From G963677485 sp964519405 (GTDB lineage: Bacteria; Armatimonadota; HRBIN16): DNA of 64,000 nucleotides. The translations under genes were made by a program, and so were the position numbers. The stretch spans positions 1 through 64,000 of the forward strand of contig CAZFLA010000003.1 of NCBI GenBank assembly GCA_964519405.1, given 5' to 3'. Shown here piece by piece: positions 8,596 to 18,600 of the stretch. Below the pieces are notes generated by a model that saw nothing but the letters and a program-made list of their open reading frames with translations, was not told the DNA's origin and did not search any database. Numbering within the stretch: the first letter of the stretch is position 1; every line of letters starts with the position of its first letter.

Positions 8596-10608
8596 GTGCT
8601 TCAGTCAACACATGATACCCTTCGGTCGCTGCATACGCAGCATCCTGGTGTTCCCTTCTTGGCACTTGGACAGACTGCATTGTGGGACGAAACCATGAAG
8701 GCCGTTCTATGCAGCTTGATGGATCAACTCGATATCAAACATAAATTCGTGGTTGCTGTTCACAATACGGATTATTTCGCAAAACTACCCAACTATAACG
8801 GCAATGATCATGATATTGTGGCTGTGGCACATAACGACGGATCTACCAAGGAACTGTGGAGCGCAGCTGGTGAGCTCAGCGCATTATTCGGCAGCGAGTC
8901 TATCCCAACTCGCGAGATGTTTGCTCAGCACCATGTATCACTAGAGAAAGCCGGTGCTGCATCTGGATTAAGTCATGATGAGTTCATCGATGATATCACA
9001 GAAGCATGGGGTTGGCGCGGGTTAGTGCATACAGGAGTAAAAAACCTGCTGAGCGCTGAAGTGTGTGCGTGTCATGGAGTTAAAGCGCTTATTGAGTTAT
9101 TCACATGGGCTGAAGAACTTAGCTTGCAAGTCGTGGGCAGAGATAACGCTGATGTGATGGCGCAGCTGCGAGAGCAGATTCTTCTGGCGAAGGATCAGGT
9201 TCAAGGCTGCCTCAGTGGTTTGTTTGAGCATCTATTCCCATATATCATGCAGTCGCTATATACCAGCTGCGATGTGGAAACCAGCTGCAGCACGGAGCTA
9301 TTCCAGTTCAACACAAAGACTTGTGACCTTCCCCGTTTTTACCCAATTTCGCTGTTTTTGAATCCTGAAACTAGGTCCATCGCTGAAACAGCATATAATA
9401 ACGCCGTTCATGGATCTGACATATACACTCTAGATAGATTCGGCTTAGGAGCTACTCCGTTTGACGTTGCCTCGCTCGGTATGGGACGCGGAACTTTGAT
9501 GGTCCGGCAAAGGGCTATTGAGATTGATTTTGATGAGCCGATCATCATCCCTACTCCTGAACCAGTTACGAATTTGCGGCAACTCGCTCAGATACTTGAA
9601 GACCGGTTTGGACCAAGTGTGGTAATCGTCGGCAAAGCAGTTTCTTTGATCTCCATGATGACGCAGGAATTCATCCCGGTCATGAACGAAGAAGGTTCGA
9701 TGTATGTCTTTCGCTCTAAGATGATGCATGACTACTTAAACTCACATGGTGTTACCATTAGTTCATACCCTATCCTGCGGCTGCGTTACCCAACATGGGA
9801 CGCGCTTGCAGTCTGCGGTGAAATGCCGTTACAACTTCCGCAGCACCTAGCTAACGCTTTCGGCTCTGCATCTATCACCTGCCAGCAGTTTGGATCGACC
9901 TGGCGTGACGTTGTTAAGCGAATGAATGAGCTCATGGAGCAGATCAACAACCATCGCTCACCACGAGAGGCAGCCACATGGCTGGCGCAGCGTGAGGGCG
10001 GAGATTGGCAAAACATCAGCACCAACATGTCGCAGGTTTCGCAGAAGCTTTCAGAGCTTGTCGACCAGGCACAACGCATTGGCGAGCAAACCCAGTCTCT
10101 TTACGATCGCATTCAGGCTTGTCAGGACAGAATTCAAGAGCTTGAACAGCAAAAAGGCGACCATTATCGTGAGTTCATCAAACCGCTGAGAGAGCAGCTC
10201 TACGAGTTAAAATGTCAAGGCTTAGACACGGACAGCAGAGAACACCAGTCATTAAGCAGCCAATTACAGCCGCATGAACAGACAAGACACGGTTTTGATG
10301 AACAAATAAGTGGCCTTCGTCAAGAAATAAAAGATGCTAAAAAGAAAGCATCAGAACTCAAACCGATTAGGATGCAGCTTGAAAAAGGTCCCGAAAACAA
10401 GCAGCTCCGCAAGGAACTCACTCATATGGAGTCGGTGGTGGAGCTAAAAAGAGCGCAGCTGCTCAGAGACGCATATCTGGTGGTTCACGGTCTAGAGCAT
10501 ACCCAAAACCGTCCTACTGGATGGTGGGTAAAGCTGGTAGATCCATCCGGAAACTGGTTTAACGCTATTACCAACGATACTGAAGCCTATCTACAGGAGA
10601 TGTCATGA
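8596..10608 (+). CDS. Unrecognised 670-residue cytoplasmic protein with a C-terminal coiled coil
   Basis: I do not recognise a family. There is no signal peptide or membrane segment. Residues 1-150 look like a compact domain (FLALGQTALWDETMKAVL, FVVAVHNTDYFAKL, VAVAHNDGSTKELWSAAGEL). Residues 230-430 form a second globular part that includes YPISLFLNP, VVIVGKAVSLISMM and YPILRLRYPTWDALAVCGE. From about 440 to 630 there is a long heptad-rich coiled coil. The last residues, TGWWVKLVDPSGNWFNAITN, look like a small capping fold. The start is GTG at 8596 with GGAGGG about 11 bases upstream. Its stop overlaps the adenylyltransferase start as ATGA, so it may act in heptose or envelope metabolism; that rests on context alone. 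Confidence 0.8.
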   Translation: MLQSTHDTLRSLHTQHPGVPFLALGQTALWDETMKAVLCSLMDQLDIKHKFVVAVHNTDYFAKLPNYNGNDHDIVAVAHNDGSTKELWSAAGELSALFGSESIPTREMFAQHHVSLEKAGAASGLSHDEFIDDITEAWGWRGLVHTGVKNLLSAEVCACHGVKALIELFTWAEELSLQVVGRDNADVMAQLREQILLAKDQVQGCLSGLFEHLFPYIMQSLYTSCDVETSCSTELFQFNTKTCDLPRFYPISLFLNPETRSIAETAYNNAVHGSDIYTLDRFGLGATPFDVASLGMGRGTLMVRQRAIEIDFDEPIIIPTPEPVTNLRQLAQILEDRFGPSVVIVGKAVSLISMMTQEFIPVMNEEGSMYVFRSKMMHDYLNSHGVTISSYPILRLRYPTWDALAVCGEMPLQLPQHLANAFGSASITCQQFGSTWRDVVKRMNELMEQINNHRSPREAATWLAQREGGDWQNISTNMSQVSQKLSELVDQAQRIGEQTQSLYDRIQACQDRIQELEQQKGDHYREFIKPLREQLYELKCQGLDTDSREHQSLSSQLQPHEQTRHGFDEQISGLRQEIKDAKKKASELKPIRMQLEKGPENKQLRKELTHMESVVELKRAQLLRDAYLVVHGLEHTQNRPTGWWVKLVDPSGNWFNAITNDTEAYLQEMS

Positions 10609-11105
10609 GATCTATCGAGGAGAAAATATACGATCGGAACGAATTAGCGCAGCAAATTAAAAAATGGCAGGATGAAGGCTATATTGTTGCGATGACTAAC
10701 GGCTGTTTTGACGTATTACATGTTGGGCATCTTCGGTATCTGATGGCGATGAAAGACCACTGCGATAAATTAGTGGTCGCAGTTAACAGTGATAACAGTG
10801 TATCTAGCATCAAAGGGCCTAATCGACCGATTAACGACGAGTTATCGCGTGTGCAGATGTTAGCTGGCTTTGAATGCACGGATGCTATCGTGTTATTCGA
10901 TGAACCCACAGCTTCTAATGTATTACTCACCGTGAAACCCGATTTATATGTAAAGGGTGGAGATTACGATATTAGCTCCATTCCTGAGGGTGTCGCTGTG
11001 CTGTCATACGGCGGACGTATCATGAGCGGTATTTGGGTAGAAGGACACTCATCCACTCGCATAATCGAAAAAATGAAAAAACTGAAAGACGGAGAAGAGT
11101 TATGA
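10605..11105 (+). CDS. rfaE2: D-glycero-beta-D-manno-heptose 1-phosphate adenylyltransferase (HldE C-domain type)
   Basis: Nucleotidyltransferase that joins heptose 1-phosphate and ATP to make ADP-heptose, the donor for LPS inner-core heptose. The 166-residue protein corresponds to the stand-alone C-terminal domain of HldE. It shows TNGCFDVLHVGHLRYL with the HxGH active-site motif near residues 37-52, the family motif KGGDYDIS near 125, and the C-terminal GHSSTRIIEKMKKL, equivalent to the usual GxSTT. The ATG overlaps the preceding stop (ATGA), and its own stop overlaps the next start the same way. It implies heptosylated LPS or S-layer glycan. The kinase and phosphatase partners are not in the window. 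Confidence 0.92.
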   Translation: MRSIEEKIYDRNELAQQIKKWQDEGYIVAMTNGCFDVLHVGHLRYLMAMKDHCDKLVVAVNSDNSVSSIKGPNRPINDELSRVQMLAGFECTDAIVLFDEPTASNVLLTVKPDLYVKGGDYDISSIPEGVAVLSYGGRIMSGIWVEGHSSTRIIEKMKKLKDGEEL

Positions 11106-11741
11106 TTTCGAAGTGGTATGTCACCATACCTGTCTTGGCATTAGCAGCACTCATGATCGGATGTAAATCTAAACCAGAACCCAAGCAGCCTGCAGTAAAT
11201 AACAAACCATCGACACCGAGTGCACAAACTGCTAGTTCATCAACTGATGCTACACAATGGGCGACCATCGAAATGGATGGCGGCAAAAAGATCTATCTTG
11301 AGCTATACGGTCACCAAGCTCCCAAAACTGTAGCAAACTTTGTGAAACTGGCAAAGTCATTTTTCTATGACACACTCACTTTCCATCGTGTAGAACCCGG
11401 CTTTGTTGTTCAGGGTGGCGATCCCCAAGGCGATGGCACTGGTGGTCCTGGTTACACAATCAAGTTTGAAAAGAANNNNNNNNNNCCTTAAGGGATCTTT
11501 GGCTATGGCAAGGGCAGAAGCTATGGATAGTGCAGGATGCCAGTTCTACATCTGTCTGAATGATGTTTCTCAACTCGACGGTAAATACTGTGTGTTTGGA
11601 AAAGTGATACAAGGTATGGATGTCGTTGAGAACATTAAGGTTGATGATATCATGAGCCGAGTGACTATCTCCGACACGAATCCACTTAAACCTGCAGCTA
11701 AAGAGACGGCCAAGGAACAGCAGCCTACATCCAAGCAGTAG
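11102..11741 (+). CDS. Cyclophilin-type peptidyl-prolyl cis-trans isomerase, lipoprotein; interrupted by a scaffold gap
   Basis: PpiA/cyclophilin-type proline isomerase, probably anchored in an envelope membrane. The ATG at 11102 overlaps the rfaE2 stop (ATGA) and begins a lipoprotein signal with lipobox LMIGC (Cys 20), then a Pro/Thr-rich linker. The catalytic core has the typical order: TVANFVKLAK, FHRVEPGFVVQGGDPQGDGT, GGPGYTIKFE, then after the gap GSLAMARAEAMDSAGCQFYI and LDGKYCVFGKVIQGMDVVE. Both halves are clearly one gene. The two frames differ across the ten N, so the true missing length should be a multiple of three; about 12-24 bases would restore the usual loop. A perfect 12-bp hairpin follows the stop. 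Confidence 0.9.
11476..11485. other. Assembly gap (10 N) inside the cyclophilin gene
   Basis: Ten N in a row between GYTIKFEK and the LKGSLAMARAE part of the cyclophilin. The placeholder length breaks the reading frame, so it is not the true length. Confidence 0.99.
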
Positions 11742-11769
11742 TTATATATACGTGCATCCTGAAGCTTGA

Positions 11770-11810
11770 AACGGCTCGAAGACTAACCAACTTCGAGCCG
11801 TTGTTATTTA
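11770..11810 (+). terminator. Intrinsic terminator after the cyclophilin gene
   Basis: A perfect 12-bp stem (AACGGCTCGAAG at 11770-11781 with CTTCGAGCCGTT at 11791-11802) and a 9-base loop, followed by GTTATTTAACC. It lies 28 bases after the stop. The T-run is imperfect; on the other strand it could also stop the HEAT gene transcript. The rest of 11742-11912 shows nothing else. Confidence 0.65.
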
Positions 11811-11912
11811 ACCTTACCTGTGTCCTTCTTGGTGGTAATATTACAGCAACTCCTTAGGTTTTATCTGTTGTAGTGGGTACCAAAAAAATCCTAGCACAGC
11901 TATCTTAACCAT

Positions 11913-12668
11913 CTAGTGGCTATTGATGCTGGTAGTGTTGACCTCATTACGTGCCTTTTCTAGTCTTGTTTCATATAGACCAATCTTAGTCTGAACATGC
12001 TTCGCAATAGCCTCATCCGACAGGTTTAAGACACGAAGAGCTATTTCGGCAGCAACTCGCAGCGGATATACAGTCGAAGGCTCATGCGTCCCGCCGATTT
12101 GCCCTGCTCCGGTTACACTATATTCATCGTGAAGAGCTCGCTCTAGTGCCGGGATCGAATCCTTAGCTCCTAAACTGCCAAGTGATTCAGCCGCGATCAC
12201 ACGGAAATACGGCTCTTTATGATTTTCTAGAATGTTTATCATCGCCGGTATCTGCGTGATATCTCCCATTCGACCTAAGGCCAGACATGCAGCATCGATA
12301 GTTACGGGATCAGATTTGGGATCAGATATCACGGCGAGTAGTGACAATGGATTTCCTGCTTCAGCAATAGACTTAATGATCTGAGCCTGTATGTATCCGC
12401 TGTTGACCTCACCTCCACCAAGTCCCGCATACGAAGTAGTCGGTTGTCGCCGCTCTTCAATTAACCACGCCACCAAAATATCCGTTTTTTGGCTCGATGT
12501 GATGTCGTTTCTTACGAGAACAGGTCTTATGTCTCGTAAGGAGTTAATCTTGTCTGGGAGTCCGAATTTAGTTGTCTGGCTTATTGTAACTGATGTAAAT
12601 AGCAAGCTTGCTATTAACGCAACGCCGGTCATTACAACAAGTAGATGGAAAGACTTAGTTTTCCCCAT
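11913..12668 (-). CDS. Exported HEAT-repeat protein
   Basis: Protein of about 251 residues with an N-terminal hydrophobic segment (FHLLVVMTGVALIASLLF) acting as a signal or anchor. It then carries HEAT/PBS-lyase-type helical repeats near residues 80-220, for example PVTIDAACLALGRMGDITQI, FRVIAAESLGSLGAKDSIPA and PLRVAAEIALRVLNLSDEA. The longer open frame upstream is rejected: the ATG at 12668 has AAGGAAGG just upstream and gives a proper signal sequence. It is last in a set of three exported-protein genes (TPR, HExxH, HEAT). HEAT repeats usually bind protein partners; no specific role can be read from the sequence. Confidence 0.8.
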   Translation of the reverse strand: MGKTKSFHLLVVMTGVALIASLLFTSVTISQTTKFGLPDKINSLRDIRPVLVRNDITSSQKTDILVAWLIEERRQPTTSYAGLGGGEVNSGYIQAQIIKSIAEAGNPLSLLAVISDPKSDPVTIDAACLALGRMGDITQIPAMINILENHKEPYFRVIAAESLGSLGAKDSIPALERALHDEYSVTGAGQIGGTHEPSTVYPLRVAAEIALRVLNLSDEAIAKHVQTKIGLYETRLEKARNEVNTTSINSH

Positions 12669-12696
12669 TTTGACCTTCCTTCTTTGAAGATAGTAT

Positions 12697-13605
12697 TTAA
12701 TACTGTTTTCCTGGATTAGCCCAGTCTGAACTGTTTGCACTACCATTAGTCCAGCTGGCTTGTCGGTGTAAAGCATAATCTTCGCAATCCCTAAAGCCCT
12801 CACCATAATCCAGATCATCAGGAACCGAAGCTGCTATAGTAGGATCATAACCGCTCGAATGGTAAGCTGTTCCAAGACTGTTTTCTGTCACAGTACCGTT
12901 ATCGGTAGGTAGATAATCTTCATCAGGATCTCCAACTTGAGTGCGGTTATTTGAAGAACCCCATAATGTACTCATGTCCAGTCGATGTCTTTCTTCATGT
13001 CGACAAACATTAGCGAAGAAATCTATACCCTCAGCATTATCCCAGGTCCCTGCTCCAGCATATTCGTTTGTATCTGAACCGATATATGATCTCCAAGCAC
13101 CACTTATAAAGTTGGTATATGATCGTGTGGTTGATGAATCATAGTTATGGGTTCCGTAATGTGCCGATGTCTGGCTCCAGTAATAATACCAGTTAGGCAA
13201 GGAGCCTCCTGGGTTATTTGTAGCTTCTTCAGAGTAAAACAATAGTATATGTTTCGTATCGCTTACAGAGTCGACACTCGCTTTTATCCAAGTATCACCA
13301 AAACTAGAATTAGAAGATGGTAGACCACTAAGGGTAAGTGTGAGAGGCCCTCCGCCATTACTTCCATATGGCCATGTCTCTACGGTATCGGTTATGTTTT
13401 CGCATGACCATGTAATGTATCCGGTTCTCCCACTAGGTATGGCAGAAGCTGAACACGATATCTCCTTTACTCCTGTACTCGCATTGTTAAATGTGCATTT
13501 TGATCCCGCACTAGGCGAGATGATTGTAACGCTTGTAGCAGAACATGCATACACTATTTCACTCGATAGAAATAACAACATGCTAACAGCTATTGCAGAT
13601 CGCAT
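12697..13605 (-). CDS. Secreted protein with a HExxH (zincin-like) motif
   Basis: A 302-residue protein with a signal peptide (AIAVSMLLFLSSEIVYA, next residue Cys 21) and an Ig-like N-terminal half rich in Ser, Thr and Cys. Near residues 201-207 it carries CRHEERH, a match to the zinc-metallopeptidase motif HExxH. This is followed by an acidic Asp/Glu-rich stretch, GDPDEDYLPTDNGTVTENSL, resembling calcium-binding DxDxD-LPD repeats, and ends DCEDYALHRQASW...DWANPGKQY. Domains of this kind occur in uncharacterised secreted proteins of Armatimonadota and Planctomycetota (from memory). The ATG at 13605 has AAAGGGGG before it. Protease activity is an inference; a third zinc ligand was not identified. 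Confidence 0.75.
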   Translation of the reverse strand: MRSAIAVSMLLFLSSEIVYACSATSVTIISPSAGSKCTFNNASTGVKEISCSASAIPSGRTGYITWSCENITDTVETWPYGSNGGGPLTLTLSGLPSSNSSFGDTWIKASVDSVSDTKHILLFYSEEATNNPGGSLPNWYYYWSQTSAHYGTHNYDSSTTRSYTNFISGAWRSYIGSDTNEYAGAGTWDNAEGIDFFANVCRHEERHRLDMSTLWGSSNNRTQVGDPDEDYLPTDNGTVTENSLGTAYHSSGYDPTIAASVPDDLDYGEGFRDCEDYALHRQASWTNGSANSSDWANPGKQY

Positions 13606-13663
13606 TTCATTCCCCCTTTAGGAAACTAGTCTATTTGTCTGTGAATGCCAGTATATCTAGTAA

Positions 13664-15307
13664 TCAATCGCTGCTTGGTTTGTCAATATCAACTGGAGCC
13701 TCATTTAGTCGGGATCTAGATATATTAGCTAACATGCGTTCAGCACCTTCTCTATACTGAAGATCGCTATCACTCTTCTTAATCAACAACAATGCCGGAA
13801 TAGCATTGTCATAATCGTGTAAGTAATACAATGCGGTTGCATCAAGGTATTCAGCATTTTGGTGCCACTCTGAAACCTTTAATTCTGGATTACTAATGAT
13901 CAATTGCAGATAGGTTCGTGCTTCGCGGTATGCCCCTAGTCCCATGGTATTAGTCGCTATCAACATTAATGATTCCGCTTTGCCATAGTTGTCATCTTGT
14001 AATTCTAGTCTTTGTTTCCATGCTATGATCGCATTTGGTACATCATCATCCTTGATATATCTATTTGCTATTTCCGTAAAGATGCTTATCATTCTGTACC
14101 GGGCATCCTCTGCTGCCCGTGTTGATGGATTCTGCCTCCTAAAATAATGCAAGGCATTTATAACTTCATGTGTAGCCAACTGTGACCGATATTTGACCAT
14201 TATCGAACACAGCTCCGCTCGAGCAGATGTCTCTGTACCGTTATATTTATTTGAAAGTAACATCATTTCATTTATGTCTTCTTCAGGAAGTCTACGAATA
14301 GATTCATATATATAGCTAATACGATTTACCGATAATTCCGCAGCGACACTATTTGGGCTTTGTTTTATCGCATCATGATATATTTCAAGAGCATTGTCAT
14401 CCTTTGCACTACTAGTTTTTTCGGTAAGTTGTCCGATTTTGTAATATGCCGCAGCAGCTACTCTAGTAAATGGATATTCCTGAGCAAACTCACGCATAAC
14501 GTTTATACACTCCGTAGTATTACTATTAAGTAACCTACTCCATTTCTCAACAGCGACTTCACCATATTTAGTATCTGAGAAAACTATGGCTGTGTCTCGC
14601 CATGTTTGTTTTGCACGCAACATATCGCCGCTACGTTCATACATATATGAAACCATTAACCGTGACTTGAAATCTTCTATAGATTTAGGATATTTACGCA
14701 TTATATTTTTAAATGCATTGATTCCACCATCATAACCATTGGTAAACAATCGATATCGAGCTATCCAGAGATCGTCGACGGGTCTTCTTGATTGTTGTGG
14801 GGTTTGTTGAATAATCTTGTATTTTTCCGCTATAGCTTCTTTATATTGTTTATCACAGAGATGTAATTCAATAATTGCTTCGTTAAGGTAATTAGCATGA
14901 CGTTTATCACCTAATATATCATTCTTAATACTACTTAACAAAGATTCTGCTTCTTTAATAGCCGTAGCATATCCAGATTTGTTTCTGATACCTAATAAGA
15001 TAAGCTCACTAGCCTCTATACGTTCAATAGGATCAGTAGTATTAGCGAGCATTAATCTGCCATACCTAATAGTTTCGTCATACCGATCAGCCTCAAAGGC
15101 TTGATATGCTTTATCATGAGCAGATAGCGGTAATTTCATAGGCTGATGAAGCGAATCGGCCTTCATTGAACTGATAATGTATCCATAATATACACATAGT
15201 GGTAAAATAACCATTACCGATATGGATAGCATACGCGGTATACAATGCAATAATGCCGACGCAAACTTAATAAATCCAAGCGTATTAGTCTCGATGATCT
15301 TTCGCAT
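13664..15307 (-). CDS. Membrane-anchored TPR-repeat protein
   Basis: A 547-residue protein with one N-terminal membrane helix near residues 27-46 (MLSISVMVILPLCVYYGYII). The rest is helical tandem repeats of TPR/YfgM type, such as HDKAYQAFEADRYDETIRYG, AAYYKIGQLTEKT and GAYREARTYLQLIISNP. The repeat part is predicted to lie outside the cytoplasm. The ATG at 15307 has GAGGGAATTGGA upstream. Many rare-looking AT-rich codons occur compared with the mfd side. It is first in the leftward set with the HExxH and HEAT proteins; the gap to the next gene is 58 bases. Function is unknown; a scaffold role is likely from the fold. Confidence 0.82.
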   Translation of the reverse strand: MRKIIETNTLGFIKFASALLHCIPRMLSISVMVILPLCVYYGYIISSMKADSLHQPMKLPLSAHDKAYQAFEADRYDETIRYGRLMLANTTDPIERIEASELILLGIRNKSGYATAIKEAESLLSSIKNDILGDKRHANYLNEAIIELHLCDKQYKEAIAEKYKIIQQTPQQSRRPVDDLWIARYRLFTNGYDGGINAFKNIMRKYPKSIEDFKSRLMVSYMYERSGDMLRAKQTWRDTAIVFSDTKYGEVAVEKWSRLLNSNTTECINVMREFAQEYPFTRVAAAAYYKIGQLTEKTSSAKDDNALEIYHDAIKQSPNSVAAELSVNRISYIYESIRRLPEEDINEMMLLSNKYNGTETSARAELCSIMVKYRSQLATHEVINALHYFRRQNPSTRAAEDARYRMISIFTEIANRYIKDDDVPNAIIAWKQRLELQDDNYGKAESLMLIATNTMGLGAYREARTYLQLIISNPELKVSEWHQNAEYLDATALYYLHDYDNAIPALLLIKKSDSDLQYREGAERMLANISRSRLNEAPVDIDKPSSD

Positions 15308-15633
15308 TCCAATTCCCTCACAATTACTAATGAGTTAGAAATGTCTCCATTACTGTTTTATCAACACTTCTGACATGTATGTACCACACATCAATAACCC
15401 AATATCTATAAAATGCACTAATTAGTTAACATATTAAAAAAACTAGCAATATTACCTGTATCGAAAATGGTAAGCCGTATCAGCGTTTAGATACCGATAT
15501 GACAAATATAATTAGTGGTTATTATTTTGTAACGGGATCATCGATATACATCATTGACACTCTCGCATACCAGTCTGTATATCACTGTTCGATTTTACTC
15601 CACAATGCCGAATTTACTAGCTATCCTACCCGG
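15308..15633. other. Intergenic stretch, no gene seen
   Basis: 326 bases between the mfd stop and the TPR gene start, both minus strand. It is AT-rich (for example TATTAAAAAAACTAG near 15430) and has no coding frame or tRNA that I can support. It should hold the TPR gene promoter and the mfd operon end, but no convincing hairpin with a T-run or spaced -35/-10 pair was found. Confidence 0.6.
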
Positions 15634-18600
15634 TCAAGCTGATCTCTCTTTGTAATCGCGGAAGTTGCTGATCACTTCGGAAATCCTAACAATAGGGTTC
15701 GGCGCTGCACTTATATTGACCTTGATAGAGTCTGTGGTAAATCGCTCATTTCGGTAACGCAGTGCCAGCGTTTTTTGGAGTTTCGTTGGCATCTGGTGGC
15801 CTGGAAGTAACTTGATGCCTACCCACCCATTCGGTTCGGCTTTGACTGCCTGAGCATGTATAGTTGCTGCTGCAAACCGAAGTCCAATAATTCCTAGGCC
15901 GTTTTTCAAAGACGCGGGTATAGGTCCATACCTATCCTCAAGTTCATCATGCAGCTCTTGAAGGTCCTCGGTGCTTTGTGTAGCGGCCATACGCTTATAC
16001 ACAAGTATCCTCTGAGCTTCATTACCTATATACCCATCTGGTATAAATGCATTGATCGGAATATCGACCGGCGGCAAAAAGACCTTCTGCTCGGTTTCAC
16101 CGCGCTCTTCCATAATCGCTTCTGACAGCAGTTGAGTGTATAGCTCAAATCCTACACTTTCCATGGCTCCGCTTTGCTGCTGCCCTAGCAGGTCGCCAGC
16201 TCCTCTGATCTCCAAATCACGCATGGCGACTTTAAGCCCTGAGCCCAATCCGCTAAACTGCCTGATTGCATCTAGACGCTGTTCGGCGCGAACATCGAGT
16301 GCAGCCTCGTGTCGATACAGGAAATAGGCATATGCTTGTCGATCGCTTCGACCAACTCGCCCTCTTAACTGATAGAGTTGAGCCAAACCCATGTGGTGTG
16401 CATTTTCAATGATCAACGTGTTTGCGTTCGACACATCGATGCCATTTTCGATGATCGTAGTAGACAAGAGCACATCGCACTCATGTGAGTATACTGCTCC
16501 CATGACCTTTTCGAGTTCATCATCAGGCATTTGTCCGTGACCAACCATTATCCGAGCCGTCGGTACGAGTTTCTGTATATGGTCTGCGGTGTGATATATG
16601 CTCTGCACGCGATTATGAACATAGAATACCTGTCCACCGCGACCTAACTCTCTAAGTATCGCTTCACGAACGACGTCTTCATCAAAAGCGCGCACGATCG
16701 TGCGAACTGGTAAACGTCCAAACGGTGGATCGTTGATGACGCTCATGCTGCGTAGTCCGCCTAGCGCCATATGGAGAGTTCGCGGAATCGGTGTAGCAGA
16801 TAAGGTTAAAACATCAACATTTTGTTTTATCTGCTTTAGTTTCTCTTTGTGTTTAACTCCAAACCTTTGTTCTTCATCAATTACAAGCAGACCTAGTCTA
16901 GGTATCTCCACAGTTTTGCCAAGCAGCATATGCGTGCCAACAACAACATCGATCTCACCTAGCTTTAACTTCTCTACGATCTGACGTGCCTCTTTAGGTG
17001 TGCAGAATCTGTTCAGCAGTGCCACGTTGATTGGGTATGGAGCAAATCTATCTTGAAGTGTGCTGAAGTGCTGAGCTGCCAACACCGTTGTTGGACATAA
17101 TACAGCAACCTGTTTTTCGTCAAGCACTGCCTTAAATATCGCTCTGATAGCGACCTCGGTTTTCCCAAAGCCAACGTCTCCACACACCAATCTATCCATC
17201 GGCCGTCGAGTGATCTCCATATCGCGCTTAACATCGAATATCGCCTTCCGTTGGTCAGGAGTCTCCTCGTATGGGAAACTTGATTCCATTTCTTGCTGCC
17301 AAGGTGAGTCCGCGGAATAAGGTGATCTGTCAGCAGATTGCCTCGCAGCATAAAGCCGAACGAGTTCGGCTGCGATATGCTGCGCCTTCTGCTTGGCCTT
17401 GCGCTTTGCCTGATGCCATTCCGTGCCACCAAGTCTATTCAATTCCGGTTCATGATCTTCGCCAGCACCTATGTAGCGTTGAATACGATCGATTTGATCG
17501 GTAGGCACTAGGAGGGTATCGGGGGCTTTGTAGTGAATTAGCAGATAATCTCTGCGCACACCTAAAACATTACGAGATACAATACCCCTAAAAATACCCA
17601 CACCGTGGTTGATGTGGACGACATAGTCCCCTTCACGAAGATCCAGAATGGAGCTAAGCGGAACACCTTCCTTCAGTCGGCTGCGAGTAACCCGCATTTT
17701 GTTGGCGCCGAATAATTCAACATCCGTAATGAAAAACAGCCGTGCTTCCTCAAACGCAAAACCAGATGAAAATCGGCTTCGGAAAAGTCCTAGCTTACCA
17801 GCCTGAACAGAATCATGAACGACGCACTGATGTAGGTCCCACTCCTCTAGAATCTCCCTCAAACGCTTAGGCTGTTCAGTGAGGAAGACTATACTGCATT
17901 CGTTGTCGATCCAGTTCTCAAGGCTCGTTTTTAATACCGTCCCCTGTCCACGATAGCCCGGCAGCATTGTGCAGTTCATATTAATGCGCTGCTTAAATGC
18001 GACCATATCGGGTGAGGCTTCGTATGAGTTCAGAGCAACCCACCGGTTGTTTCCCAATACCAGATTTATTCGATCAGACACATCGCTGCCAGGAAGGAAG
18101 GCATTCGGTAAATCTTTCCAAAGCTCCTCTATGGAGAACAGCTCTCCTCTTCGGTATCTGTGACTGAATATATCAGCCGCTTCCTCTCCTGTGCGTTGAT
18201 CGTCTGACTGAATACGGGTCATATCGTGAAGGTAGATATCAAATCCTTGGATGTAATCCAGCACACTGCTTCCTGGATGAAGCCAAGCGATATATTGCTC
18301 TAGTCTGTCGAAAGAAACTTGGTTCTCCAAACTTGTAAAGTCATCAGCAGTCAGAGTGTTTAACGTGGTGGCACTTTGGGGTCCTTTTTTTGCGACGTTC
18401 TTTACGTGTTCTGGCAGTATTTCCTGACCATACAACACAGCGCCGTCACTGTCAGAACAACTCCACAACACCTCGCGAGCAGGAGTTATCAGCACTTTAT
18501 CCACAGGTTGGACGCTGCGCTGCGTTTCCGGATCGAACATATTCAACCGTTCGATCTCATCTCCAAAGAACTCACAGCGAATTGGCTGCATGGCATGAGC

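Noticed and set aside
12669..12818. Longer N-terminus for the HEAT protein
   Set aside because: The extra 50 residues overlap the HExxH gene, look non-coding, and the ATG at 12668 has its own Shine-Dalgarno site and signal peptide.
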